From Liolophura sinensis (lineage: Eukaryota; Mollusca; Polyplacophora; Chitonida; Chitonidae): 64,000 nt of DNA. The notes under the pieces are model-generated. The model was not told the origin of the DNA and ran no database searches. It saw nothing but the letters and a program-made list of their open reading frames with translations. The position numbers and the translations under genes are program-made. Below are positions 24,214 to 64,000 of this stretch, one piece after another; the stretch's first letter is position 1, and each line of letters opens with the position of its first letter. The stretch is from positions 37,290,458-37,354,457 of the forward strand of contig NC_088300.1 of the NCBI RefSeq assembly GCF_032854445.1, written 5' to 3'.

Positions 24214-24600
24214 TGTATGTATGTATGTATGTATGTATGTATGTATGTATGTATGTATACTTGTACGTCGTGTTTAACAATTTTTCAGTCATGCGACGAC
24301 GAGGAGATGTGGGTACATTTATTGTGTCTTCTCGTGGCAGGGCGAGTCCATGCCGCCAAAGTGAAGCCGCCACTGAAGTATCATGTCGCAGACACCAGAC
24401 ATGACACCCCACCAAGTCACATTATATTAACACTGGGCCAACCAGTCCTGTTTCCTTGCTCTAAGCTCTCAGTGCTCAGCGCCAAGCTAGGCAGCAGCTA
24501 ATAACATTTTTAAAGGTTTTGTATGACCGAAACGGGTTTGATCCCAGGTCTCCCGACTTCGAGGCGAGCTAATCTACTGAACGAATAAATAAACCTAATA
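24214..24600 (-). repeat. tRNA-derived SINE, second family (copy B)
   Basis: Duplicate of 12305-12660 with very few changes. The GTAT tail is expanded to about 11 units compared with about four in copy A. Confidence 0.75.
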
Positions 24601-24603
24601 CAT

Positions 24604-24703
24604 GGGTAAGGGCCACCTCGAGAAGTAAGTCAGCACAACTGCTGAATCTGTCCCGCGGATATCCATATTCAGGTGATCTGACACTGCTTCCACGGTACAA
24701 GCC
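24604..24703 (-). pseudogene. Relic of MFSD4B-like exon 2 (copy B)
   Basis: The same deleted exon 2 as at 12669-12768, nearly identical to it, so the decay came before the segmental duplication. It begins TAAGGGCCACCTCGAGAAG and ends CCACGGTACAAGCC. Confidence 0.8.
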
Positions 24704-25699
24704 ATGTCAAAGATAAATTCCTGGGGTTCTTTCTATCGCTTTTCAAGGTTATTTTGGAAATTTTATGAGGATGCCTTCACGTACCACGGAAGGTATAATC
24801 AGGTGTAATTTTGTAAATTCTATAGGCTATTTGGCCACCTTTAATTCAGGAAATATACTCATTTGTGCTTACACACTTTACAGAAAAATGTAGGCCTCAT
24901 AATATGTGTTTTACAAACAGTATATAGGCGGCTTCTACTTTTACTTAAGTGATGAATTATGTATGATGTTTGTCTGTGCTGAACATTCGGAGGAAGTTAA
25001 AAATTAGATCAAATCCAGCTTACTCTGTAAACACGCTATATAACGATATACCTTTAACACTCAAACACCTCAACAATTTTCCGCAAAGGTCATGATTAAG
25101 AATGTAAAATATCTGTTTGAAAACTAGAAGCGTTCATGACTGGTCTGCATGATTAAGCGCATGACTGCATCCCAACTGCCTTAACGGACTGGGTTAAGTG
25201 CTTTGTGCCATTTTGTGTTGTTGTTGTTGTTTGTTTTTTGTCTTGTTTTTTTTTCTTTTTTAGGCTCCTTTTCATTAAAGCATTTTCGAAATTACCAATA
25301 TAAGAAAATGAGAATTAGGGGAATACTCCAACAGACGAAAATGATGATATGCGAAAATAAGAAAATGCGAAAACAGGCATGAAATCGTCTAACTAAGAAA
25401 ACCTGAAAATTAGCAATTAAGAAAGCAAAAAATCACTAAATCAATCAATAAACAAGAAATCTAAGAATAGAAGAGTAAAAAGTAAGAAAATGAGATGTGC
25501 ACAAAATGGCGTGAAGCTCTTTTTCTGACACTTGTAGGGCGACACCCAGAATTGTATAATTGTTGGGTAAAAACGAGAGATGATAAGAGAGCAAAAACTG
25601 TCATCTACGAATGCCCACATACATGAGTTCGTAGATGAAGGGTAACATTTCTTTTCTTTTATCCTTATCTACTCGTTCAAATTCTGGCATTCTCGCGTA

Positions 25700-25716
25700 C
25701 CCCCCCCCCCCCCCCC
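25700..25716. repeat. Poly-C tract (copy B)
   Basis: About 17 C, equivalent to the longer run in copy A at 13788-13810. Confidence 0.85.
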
Positions 25717-25994
25717 ACGATAGGGGAGGCGGGGAAGGAGTCAGGTCCACCTTTCATCATACATGAAAACTGATCCACGCATAGAATTTCGATAGTGTAT
25801 TTTCTTTTATGTCACTCTTACAAATACCATTTTCCAATAACATAAAAATACCTTTGAAACTAAACAATCACATTTACACATATTATAGCTGTTTACTAGG
25901 AGACGGGTGAGCTTCATTTCTTTCTGGAGTATCAAATCTGTGAAGTAGTGAATAAAAATAATGAATTTAAGGTTTGAAATCAATGTATACTACT

Positions 25995-26000
25995 TTTATT
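25995..26000 (-). terminator. Poly(A) signal of MFSD4B-like copy B
   Basis: Minus-strand AATAAA starting a few bases after the stop codon, as in copy A. Confidence 0.45.
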
Positions 26001-26002
26001 GT

Positions 26003-29000
26003 CTATTTTCCTTCGGATTCCACCGTTATCTCTTTTTTAATCGCTTGGTGCCTGTCGCCCCGACTGTTCCCAATGATCTGAGCAATGATCATGGTGAAGC
26101 ACAAAACGCCGGCAGCAGAAAACGTGAAATACAATAAGGAACGTGGTCCTAGGTTGCTGATGAGATAGCCAGACATCCAGTTCGAGATAAACGCGCCGAT
26201 GCCGCTACCTATGTCAAAGATGGCAACGACCACACCATATAGTGGAACATATCGGTCAACCCAGGCCATGCCTGAGGGATAGACGGGACCGAAGAAGAAA
26301 GCAAGGGAACAGGAGAATACCCAGAGTATAAGACGTTTGTCGTAACCACAGAAAGTAATAATTGCTGAGCAGGCAGCCGTCAGATAGACCTCAGAGAACA
26401 GTACGTATCTGACGGGAATCTTATGTGCCAGCAATCCCATGATGGCTCGGCCACCGGCATAACAGGCGAAGAATCCAGTATTCAGATAAGCTGCTTCACC
26501 TTTGCTGAATCCGATGCCACTCTCCATGGCGTAAGTGAATAGAAAGGAGCCCAGAGCCCTGTCCATAACCACTGTCATCATGTTAAACAGGAAAAACAGA
26601 GCTAAAATTGACACAGCACTCTTTGGGTGATCTTTCAGGAAAGGAGCTTCACGCACATTTGAATAGGACGTGCAACCATACAACGAAGTCATTCTGCGGA
26701 ACGGTTTGTAAAGGAAAAATCCAACACTGGCCATTCCAATAAGGAGAACAAACCCAGATACGATGGCGTAGGGTATTTCGATTAAAGATTCTTTGAAGAT
26801 TATGTCTTCTTCCCTGAAGGTCTCGTTGAATGTGTATGTTGATGAAGTCTGATTGAAACCGTGGCGATGGGACAGAAATGGTGTAGCAATCAGCGGAGAA
26901 ACCAAGGCCCCGAGTCCGTACCCAAAGTGGAGCAAGTGTACAGGCATCGCCGCCTTTTCCTTCCACATGAGAACGCACATGGAATTTCCCACTAGCATTG
27001 AAAAAATAGAGCTGTGCAAAATTCAAATAAAGCAATGTCTAAATACTGTAGTATTATGATATAATATCAGACTATATTCAACCATCACAAACTTTCTGTT
27101 CTTATTAACAGATTATTTTTTGAATGTTATTCTGTGTCAAAATATTTTCTCAAAATAGAATTTAGACTGGTATTAGTTTCAACAAATAACGACATTAACT
27201 ACAGAATCACATCATGTTTTATGTAGAATACCTCCATGGTCCTACTGAAATTTCCACTGGCGAGACATAAACTGCACCCACAATACATTTATTACCGTAC
27301 TCGATTGCCTGAAATAAAACCTCGTCAAAGTTGAAAAAATTATGTCAACGCCTGCTTGCAAGATGGACAAAATGTGCTTTTTATGAACTAATATGTAAAT
27401 ATTTCTATTAGTTCTTTGTTAATATATTTCTCAGAAATGACTATAAACTGCGTGGTGGCAGCTTTATTAAATTCTCAAAAGACCAACTTTTTGGTGTCTA
27501 GCAACATTGTAGCTTACCAATGCTGTCAATAATATTCCGCTTAAACAGTCACAAACGAGAGGTAAATGTGTGTGAGCGTTGTTTGTGCCTCGCCAGAGAA
27601 ACTCCCGACTGAACCATCTTGCGAAAGATAATAAAACATGTGATCTAGCCGGGAAATGTAGTTAAGTGCCATGTACTTACTGCTAACAGAAAAGCTAATT
27701 ATTGAATTTTGTTCATTTTTATTGAAGCAGGAGATCGATAAGGCGGGCTGAGTTGACGAAGTGGACATTGCTTCCCCACCTATCTATTTTGTCTCGTATA
27801 TATAATACGGAGACTATATCCATGTATATGACGTATCTGACGTACATGTATTATAGGCCGCTCATTATAAGCCACGGTACGAAATAAACCTCGAGTTTGT
27901 TGTCTTGCTTTCTGGTTTGTCTTTTTACATTTCTATTACACGGTGCTAGATAAACCATGATTTATTTCGTTCGTTCCGTCTACCGATGTACATTAATTCA
28001 CCAGTTTAAACACTGTCTGATTTTCATTCACTTGAAATATATTAATTCGCAAATATGTATTATAGTCACTTTCATTATATATGTTGCAACGGGCACTCTG
28101 CATGATCAGTCCGAATAATGCACTTTTGGAGTCCAGTTCCTGCAGCCTGCATATGTACGCCGGCGATCAGGTTTATGCGTGAAGAAAAACGCGGTGCACA
28201 ACTTCACTGGGTAGCTGACAAACTGTTTTAAAACCGCAGCCCATGTAACAAGAGCTGGATTCGAACTCATGACTTTACTGGTCAAAGGCCTGATATTTGT
28301 CGTGATGCAACGATTTAACTATAACTGAGCCAGCGAGGCCCCGGAGAATATAATTATACCATTATAAATGGTAAAGCTAAGAGATAAAGAATAATGTCGG
28401 CCATTTGCATCCGTATGAAGTGCATTGTCTCAGTTGTGAGAATGTCCAAACCTTTGAATTACCTGCATTAATTCCACCGTCAAAAACTCCTTCCACAAAG
28501 AACACGGAAGCCAGAACGCTGATGGTGGTTACCCACGGTTTAGTTATGACAGAGACAGACACCACGGTAAGCGCCACTCCAAGAAGCAAGTCAGCACAAC
28601 TGCTGAATCTGTCCCGTAGATATCCATATGCGGGTGATCCAATCAGTCTTCCCATGCTTCGGAAGGCAATAGCAAAGCCAACGCTGTCATAGTCTGTGTG
28701 TAGGCGTTCGCCAAGGTCCGGAACTGTGGGTCCTGTTATTCCACCGTACAAGCCCTGTTAAACACATATTCTGTGATTTCAAGAGAATGTCTTCACGTAT
28801 CAAAGCAGACCAGTTTCTCTAATTTTTCTTAATTTAATAGTCAGGAAACATGCTGTCTTGTATGTTATTATACCTTACACACAAAAGCAATAAGATGTGT
28901 ATCACAAACAGTGAGCAGCTTCTACTTCTAACATTTGTTTTTTTTTTAACTCAAACTGTGTTTTTACAGCTCTGATAATAGTTTAAAACTGGAATCTGAC

Positions 29001-29192
29001 TTGCGACACAGTAATAAATTTGATTTTTACGACGTCTCTCTTACGTACCATGCAAACCCAGGTGACGAACAAACTTGAAGTTTTCGCCAGCTTAAACCTG
29101 GCAGCTCTTCGGGTGTCCTCGACATTTTCATCCTCTCCTCCCGGGCCAGATTCTTCAGTTATCTGAGGAACGGTGACCTTTCCAGAGTCCAT
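26003..29192 (-). CDS. Sodium-dependent glucose transporter 1 / MFSD4B-like, copy B
   Basis: Exons 29192-29049, 28754-28463 and 26991-26003 join in frame into about 474 residues. Compared with copy A, exon 1 and exon 2 have the same lengths (144 and 292 bases), while exon 3 has six extra bases (two residues near STYTFNETF, in a loop with predicted N-glycosylation sites). Splice sites are GT-AG; the exon 3 acceptor is GCTAG rather than A's TTCAG. Intron 2 is about 1.5 kb, about 1 kb shorter than in A because the 15160-16220 equivalent is missing. Family, topology and expected role (MFS sugar carrier of the plasma membrane) are as for copy A. Residue differences are few, which fits recent duplication or gene conversion. 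Confidence 0.85.
28210..28335 (-). repeat. tRNA-derived SINE, third type (copy B)
   Basis: Duplicate of 17290-17415, with the same A-box-like and GAGTTCGAATCCAGC B-box segments on the minus strand. Confidence 0.55.
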
Positions 29193-29631
29193 AACCGAAA
29201 TACCCTCAGTTTTCTGTGACTTGTGGGTGGTTTTACTTTCAACAGTCTGATTTTCTGGTTTTGAAAGTGATTTCCAAAACGAACTATCTCATTCTCAGAT
29301 GGTATTAAGTGGTAGTTTAAGTGAAACTCAAGTTCATCTGACGTATAAGCCACACCCGAGCAAATTCCATTTGGTCTGCAAATACGTTAAACAGCGATAT
29401 ACATTTAACATTGAAACGCTTGAAGAATCTTTCTTAAAATTCATAATTAAGAATGTAAAGTAGCTGTTGTAAATGCATCTAACATTGAAACGCTTGAAGA
29501 ATCTTTCGTAAAATTTAACTGATCTACACACTTGAATGCACATGCTTGAATGCATGACCTCATCCCACTGCACTTACGGATCGGTTTAAGTGATTTGCGC
29601 TACTTTGTATGTTTTTTTTTTTTAATTTCTC

Positions 29632-31638
29632 TCAGGTAAAAACATCATCATCATCATCAATGATTCCATCATCCTCTGCGCATGTAAGGTGAAACCACAA
29701 CCTGGAGTTGGCACATCGCACCCAGTCATTGTCGCATTTTGGGTCGTTCTTCTCACCACACCCCCACTTGCACTTTGAGCAGACATATTGACGTGTTTTC
29801 TTTCCGCTCGAGGTTGAAGGTATGGTCATGATATCGGCGTTGTGAACATTGGTAGTTCCCCAACAGAAGCTTCTGTTAGCGATTCTCCTCCGATCGTCAT
29901 TTCTGATGGATCTGCAGATACCAAAGGAATCATCCACTGATTCGAGATAGATAATAGGGCGAACCTTGGATTCTTCAGCCAGAGTGTAAAATTTTGTTTC
30001 GATATCCCCTGAACCAGGTTTGACACAGTGTGAAATACTTTGAGACCATTCAGTGTACTAGACTCAACATCGAGGAGATCGACTTGATGCCGAATTGCCG
30101 CCTTATTCATGACAAGGACAGTCGCATTTATATTTGCTCCACTGCAAGCGCCTGCAAACACAATGGCATTATTTACAGTTACTTGGCGGGTCATGGCTTT
30201 CCTGTACACCCTCCTTTTCACTACCCCCCCCCCCCCCCCCACCCAGTGCATCATTAGACCCCTTTCCGTGGCTGGTCGCGAAGAAGTTGCAGGTAAGTGT
30301 CAAACTATACTTGTCTTGTAGACTAGGCATAAGCCCAAATACATAACTCGACGGCCCACCCGTCCAGACACGTACAGCATTTGCTGTCGGGAGCCCTGGA
30401 TTGATTATTTCTTGGAGCTTCGAGGTGAAAGCAGCGACAGCATTTTTGTTATGATCTCCACGGTGACTGGCAATGATTCTCTCTCGATGGTAAATCATTG
30501 CCTTGTCTTTGGCGCCAACGTGCGGACTGTATTTCATCCTGCCACAAACAGGTAAAGTTCTCGGCAAAATCCATCTGCAATAAGCACGTGGAGCTGTCCT
30601 GGAGTTTAACTGCTGTTTTGTCCATGTCGTACGCTGCTGCTTGGTTTGTTTATATGAAGCAGTGCCACAGGAACTGTGGCAACAGATTTTGAAGTGACGA
30701 CAGAGCTTTCCCTACACTTCCTCGCATCTCTTTCTTTTGGATAAATTTATCCTTCCCCTGTACCCACTGAAACCATTTCAAGTATTCGTAGCTGTTCTCT
30801 TCGACTTTTTCCGCGAAATTCACCTTAAACCATCTGCCGTCAAAACAAGTGCCGCAGTTGTCAGACATACATGCATCGCCTTGCAGAGAGCACGCGCATT
30901 TTGACAAGAATTCCTCTCTGGAATACAAAGGAAAGACCTCAGGAAATTTTCGGTGAAGCGCCTCCAGCAATAGTATGACATTACTGTGATAATGACGTCC
31001 ACAAACATTTTGAGGCCTTTGTGAGGAAAGTTGCACCCATTTCGATCGCAAGGCAACAAAGGATGACTTTCCAATTGCTGTTTCTTGATTGTCTGTCTTG
31101 AAGGCCTGGTAGGTCGCCGCCAGCGTCAAGAAGAGATTTTTGAACACTAGTTTTGTTGCCCATATCGTCTCGTAAAGTGATGTAGTCAGCTTTACCGGGC
31201 ATTGCTCTCGACACAGAATCAAAATGATAGAAGTCGATCACTTTCTACTGAACATCAGCATCTACTCTGCGGCCATGAACTGAGGCTGGTACAAAGTACG
31301 CATCTAAAGCTTCTGTCGCCAGCGTCCTTAAGAGTGCAGCTCTTTTGGTGGGGCTTTTCTCTTCGCTTTTTCCAAACACGCCGCAGACTTGAAGATCTGT
31401 TTCACTGGTACAGAGACATCTGGTGGTAAATTGCAAATTGTTGGCGTTCGTCTCAGTGGGTAATTTCTCACAGCATCGCAAACCCGCTTCCGCAACTTCT
31501 GCTTCTCTGACAGTGTCATTTGATCTGGCTCGCGCTTTTTTCTATTTCTGTCCTTTTCCTTATATTCTCCATTCTCCGGGGGTCCATTTTCAATCTCGCC
31601 AGCCTCTCTCTTTGCCTTTTTGCTGCTGTTTTCGCCAT
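29632..31638 (-). pseudogene. Decayed DNA-transposon-type protein with C-terminal PHD-like finger
   Basis: Reading right to left with frame changes, the conserved parts appear in order: basic N-terminus from ATG at 31638 (MAKTAAKRQRERLARLKMDP), then KKREPDQMTLSEKQKLRKRV; NVCGRHYHSNVILLLEALH; FLWHCF; MDFAENFTCLWQDEIQSAR (around 30580-30520); WTGGPSSYV; FFATSHGKGSND; VKRRVYRKAMTRQVTVNNA; and a C-terminal C-x2-C...C...DW-x2-C...W-x-H-x2-C PHD-like finger ending in an aspartate run. This order matches a large family of uncharacterised, probably transposon-encoded proteins seen in many invertebrates. Residues D (DFAEN) and D (usually SDGPSS) look DDE-like, an inference. Here the second is G. Frame breaks occur at about 31360, 30650-30560, 30500 and 30230 (a 17-C run) and near 29880. 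It cannot be expressed as one protein. Confidence 0.72.
30224..30240. repeat. Poly-C tract breaking the transposase-like frame
   Basis: A run of 17 C (G on the coding strand) sits exactly where the family has a short GIGG-type motif. The frame before (GKGSNDALGG) and after (VVKRRVYRKAM) differ, so slippage of the run split the gene, or the run was misread in sequencing. Confidence 0.8.
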
Positions 31639-31803
31639 ACTTGACGATTAACCTGTAGCAAAAAGTAAAACTGAAAATTAAGGCAAACACCTACATTTTT
31701 TTTCCTTCTAAACTATTTTTTTACGGACTTTCTGAAGTTTCAATGATTTCTTTTCAATTCAACATGTATCAAGAAGTAAATTCCCCATGTATAAATGTTA
31801 TTG

Positions 31804-31862
31804 TGACGGAATTACATGGAAAATGTAATTCTGTCACGTGTAACTTTGTAATTCCGTCATGC
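31804..31862. repeat. Short inverted repeat with a third half-copy
   Basis: TGACGGAATTACAT and ATGTAATTCTGTCA flank a tiny loop, and GTAATTCCGTCA follows about 20 bases later. A strong hairpin is possible. It lies at the 5' edge of the retrotransposon relic. Confidence 0.7.
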
Positions 31863-33720
31863 AATGTAGGCAACTATTTAGAAATATCCCCGGCTATAAA
31901 GCATACAAATGTGATAGATTACCAGACAGACCGGGTGGAAATCTTATCCTTGTCAAGGGAAACATTGTACACCTGTATATGGGCTCGAATAACGTAAATG
32001 ACTTACTTGAATCGCAAGCTATTCAAATATACCACGACAATAAACCAATTCACATCATAAACATATACTCTCCCGGAAGTATGAGGAAAATATCCAAAAC
32101 AGTCTACTTAAACGACGGCAAAGGAACAAGAATAGACTTCGGTAGGGGCAACACTTCAGCAATAGAGTCTCACTATTACCACACCTGATCTCGCACCTAA
32201 AGCAGGCTGGAATGTTATACCAGATACACTCGGGAGTGACCATTTCGTTATCATGACAGAACTTGGTATGTCACCTCAATCTGATGTAAATCTCAACAAC
32301 TCCAAATTTCTATTCCACACAACAAACTGGGAGAATTCTAGAAAGATTGCCAAAATATATTAATTGATGATGACTACCTCTCCGATATAGACCTATTCAA
32401 CCAAAATCTTACTGATGATATACTCAGGATTGCAGACCAACACATCCCCATTTCCTCCTAGCATAAAAGACCTGCAAATCCTGTTCCCTGGTGGAACAGT
32501 AAATGCGCTGCAATATAAGACCACGAAAAATACAAACACTTACCACTGAAGCTGAAAAATTAAACTCTTATTGAGATCATATTGATCTCACAATCAGATG
32601 CCAACGCGATCTCAATCTAATGAGATGCATTTCAGGCACTAATGGTAAGCCAACAAATTCACACTCATAAAAATGTACCAGTGTCTAATTCGCTCCAAAA
32701 CAGACCATGGTGCAATAGTCTATCAGTCCGCGTGCAAAAACTCTGCTACAGCGAATTGATAGTATCCAATATTCTGCCTTAAACGTAGCAACAGGAGCTT
32801 TCAAAGGCACTTCGCCTTGCAGTCTCCAAGTAGAAACACTTGAAAAACCCCTTCAACTTAGATGAGAACAACTAACCCTCAAATATGCAGGAAAAAAAGC
32901 GCTTACGGTAATACACATCCATGTTACAATCTAATCCTCCCATATTCTGAATATGAATATCTGGAAAAAACACTCAGCCCCAACAGGATATGAAATCAAA
33001 AGACTACTTTGCAAATATCACATTGCCTTGCTTAAGCAACAAGAAAACGCATATCAACAACAACCCCTGTGGTTATTGCATACTCCCCAAATAGACACTG
33101 CACGCCAAGACCAAATTTCAAAACTGGAAAACCTTGTATATATCAAAGTTCAAGCCTTAGAACACTTCCACAAACACTACAACGGTCATCTAAAATTACA
33201 TACTGATGGATCCAAGAATGTGCAGGGTCACACTGGATCATCATTTGCAACACCAGACCTAAACATAGATAAAAACTATGAAGTACCCAACCACCTCTCT
33301 GTCTATACCAGTGAATTAGTTGCAATTACAATGGCACCACAACTGATTCTTGAGAACAAACCAAACCGAGTAGCCATACTAAGCCACCCCTTCATCGGAT
33401 TAATTTCCATCCAAAACTCTGAATCTGAGAGCAGACCAGACCTCCTACAAGAAATAATCTCGCTAACTGACAAAATACAGAAACAAAAAACCGAACTGAC
33501 TTTAGCATGAGTTCCAGCGCAAGTTAATATTCGAGGAAATGAAATTGCAGATCAGGCAGCAAAATCGAGCCTACAGAAATATCAGGAAGATATACGAAGT
33601 CCCCTTGAGCCAAACTAAAATATATACATTGATCAATACCCAAATTAAAAATCAGTGGAAAGAGGAATGGGGTAAAGAAACCCGCGGACGGTGACACGAT
33701 AAAATATTGGACGGAACGAT
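31860..33720 (+). mobile_element. Non-LTR retrotransposon relic (APE ... RNase H), RT largely deleted
   Basis: In order, with several frame changes: an apurinic-endonuclease-like part (GGNLILVKGNIVHLYM, IHIINIYSPG, GSDHFVIMTELG near 32240), an IADQHIPI...NPVPWWNSKCAAI link (to 32515), then directly the thumb-type segment (ATGAFKGTSPCSLQVETLE near 32790), and an RNase H domain (LHTDGS, SELVAIT, NIRGNEIADQAAK to 33575). The reverse transcriptase body expected between PWWN and the thumb is missing, so about 1.5-2 kb is deleted. In RNase H one aspartate position reads LSHPF and the AWVPAH tryptophan is a TGA stop. This architecture fits I/R1-type LINEs carrying RNase H. The element is dead. Confidence 0.8.
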
Positions 33721-34861
33721 TACAAAATTAAATTCGTTCCAGTTATTGAATAACCAGGATGACAAAAATATATTTTTTCTACCGGTCTATGAAACGTGCT
33801 GTCTGCGCCGCTATGGGAGGCCACGAATAAAAACTGGAAATAGAAAAAGAAATCAACCAAAGAAGAAGACAGGAAAAACAATAAGAAGACCCATCGGACC
33901 AAAGAAAATTAACATCAAGGAAACGAAGACCAGAAACATGAAAGGCATCAAAACAATAGGACTATCTCTTGCTTCAACTAAGTGGATGAGGCCTGACATC
34001 CTTGTTCCTCAATTATACTTATCGCACCTGTTACTGGCACAGGTTTCCAGTACGCGGGTTTTTCCTGGACGGCGTCCGGTATGAGTGGCGGGAGCACCTG
34101 AACTCCACGTCACAGAGGAGGAAGCAAGAGAACAAAACTGTTAACCAATAAATAAAAGCACTACTGTTGTTTTCTCTCTGTGTAAATTTCTGTATAGGCA
34201 ACTAATGCTGTAATGTAGATCTATGTATTTCTAATGTAAAGGTAATGTAAATCTCTGTAAATAGCTTACTATTCATCCCCTTTGTGTTAAATAACCATGG
34301 CAGCATTTGAATCTATACAATAAGCTATGTACATGCTACCATAAAAAGGATTAATTCCAGTAATTGACTCATGTACAAATGTAAATAGTATACCAACGCA
34401 CTACCATTATCTATCAAAAATATTCATGTGTTAAAAAAAATAAAACACTGATTTGATGGGCCACGATACCCGCCAGGAAAGTGACCCTAAAACCAGTATT
34501 TAAAAAAATTATATCATTCACTTGAAAACGATGCTAGTATCTGCATCGAAACGTCGTGACAATAAACCAAGAAGTTGTAAATCCATAAGTAATGCCTTGT
34601 CTAGTGTACTCCCGTGCCAACTTATAAATGCCACTAAAACAAGCTATCCATAAGGATATTCAGAAAATAACCATTTAGCAGAAAATTCTTGTTCACAGTG
34701 CAGTCAGTTTTTTTTTTTGTTTTTTTTGTTTTTTATTGTTTTTTTTTTCACATAGGAAAGGATTTTGAGGAAGAAATTATTCTATTACAGAGGAAAAAAA
34801 CCAACAGCAAAAATAAAACTGATATAGCACATATTTTTATAGAGAATTATTATGAACCATA
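33721..34861. other. Spacer after the LINE relic, no gene seen
   Basis: The first part (33760-34085) has a 125-codon open frame rich in lysine and arginine, without recognised domain. A segment at 34520-34570 (GCATCGAAACGTCGTGAC then AATAAA) resembles 3' ends of retroelements, an impression only. Poly-T/poly-A runs follow at 34710-34800. Confidence 0.4.
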
Positions 34862-35543
34862 TTATGAAAACACGATTTGAGGGTAGATTGGGTTGATGTT
34901 GGTGACAAGCAGTCCCAGCGTAGGGCAGTCCCATGATGCCGGTACCCGCGTGGATACGCAGTGACGGATCCCACTATCATACTCCCTACAGTGCATACCT
35001 CGCTCTCCACATTTCGCTGCCACCAATACCATTCCCTTCGCAACATGATTCAAATCAACATCAAAAACAATTTTATTGATGAATGTTGATTAAATAGTTT
35101 CGCGGGAGGACACAAGTGATGAGGCTAATCCTAAACAAGCCTACTTGCGTCTCACATGCTCCAAAGTTTATCCATTGGTGGCAGTGATGTGAAGCGAAAG
35201 GTACGCATGCGCTGTAAGTAGTATGCCTTTCTGTTCGGACAACCCAGCAAAACGTAATTTGTCGATCTGCAGAGAACTGCTGACCCAGTTTTAACAAATA
35301 AAGTATTATCTACGAGACCTGTCAAAATCTACACACGATTCAGTCATCCCTCACACGCTAACTCGTACCAGGAGAATGTATTTTATTCCGTCCCATCTGC
35401 ATCAGCATCGTATTGGTGTAAGCGACACAATTGTTTAGCGCCATTTTTGTTATTGGAAAGTGGTAGGGATGTAAAACTGGCATATGTTTTCGGATATTAT
35501 TCCCAATAACTGAGGTAGACAGGGGAGTGCTTTGTCGGCGAAG
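34862..35543 (+). promoter_or_regulatory. Candidate SMC3 promoter and 5' UTR
   Basis: Within the 340 bases before the ATG are an NRF1-like palindrome ACGCATGCGCT (35203-35213), an E2F-like TTTAGCGCC (35434-35442) running into GCGCCATTTTT (YY1-like), and an ATTGG box (35452-35456). No TATA box is evident. These motifs suit a housekeeping, cell-cycle-regulated promoter. Their use is inferred. Confidence 0.45.

Positions 35544-64000
<28,457 letters not shown>

Larger units (their letters stand above)
22417..29640. repeat. Segmental duplication, copy B
   Basis: Colinear with copy A (10507-18785), bounded on the left by a SINE and on the right by the transposon-like gene at 29632. Compared with A it carries a 268-base insertion (22655-22922) and a SINE (22976-23147), and lacks most of the 26-bp minisatellite and the 15160-16220 equivalent. 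Confidence 0.9.

Noticed and set aside
24213-24501. Open frames starting MYVCMYVCM
   Set aside because: The (ATGT)n tail of a SINE supplies methionines; the rest is SINE body.
33707-34084. 125-residue lysine/arginine-rich open frame after the LINE
   Set aside because: No domain recognised; begins within the degraded element and is low complexity.
34862-35053. Possible small structural RNA upstream of SMC3
   Set aside because: I compared it with 5S, U1 and U2 from memory and found no match.

Overview
The window is metazoan nuclear DNA: AT-rich, with short GT-AG exons spread over kilobase introns and many tRNA-derived SINEs. The commonest SINE has a tail resembling 'TTGAGTACGGCGTAAAACAC' plus AAATA repeats, which I associate with molluscs and other lophotrochozoans (brachiopods). 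I infer a bivalve-like or brachiopod-like animal and cannot name the species.

Layout, left to right. (1) 384-497 (+): last exon of a COA4/CHCHD8-like CX9C mitochondrial protein; its other exons lie outside the window. (2) 10197-3721 (-): a complete five-exon TMEM145-like gene (signal peptide, luminal GOLD-type domain, seven membrane helices) whose introns hold a 42-bp minisatellite, a MITE and old SINEs. (3) About 10.5-29.6 kb (-): a tandem segmental duplication (period about 11.9 kb) carrying sodium-dependent glucose transporter 1 / MFSD4B-like genes. Two copies look intact (18283-14116 and 29192-26003), a third is only a 3' exon with an in-frame deletion (20764-19986), and two relics of exon 2 (12669-12768, 24604-24703) mark a lost older copy. 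(4) 29.6-34.1 kb: a decayed DNA-transposon-type gene with a PHD-like finger (-), head to head with a decayed APE/RNase H non-LTR retrotransposon (+). (5) 35544 to the right edge (+): the first 19 coding exons of SMC3, the cohesin ATPase, through most of the hinge. Its introns hold most of the remaining repeats, including a 3.76-kb Kolobok-like element with TTAA flanks, long terminal inverted repeats and a THAP-domain exon.

The genes have no evident shared pathway: COA4 (mitochondria), TMEM145 (secretory-membrane receptor-like protein), MFSD4B (sugar transport) and SMC3 (chromosome cohesion) are ordinary neighbours. The unusual biology lies in the transporter duplication, where paralogous filled and empty sites date repeat insertions, and in the mobile elements. 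Exon limits were read by eye from splice consensus, frame continuity and remembered family motifs; no alignment or database search was run.
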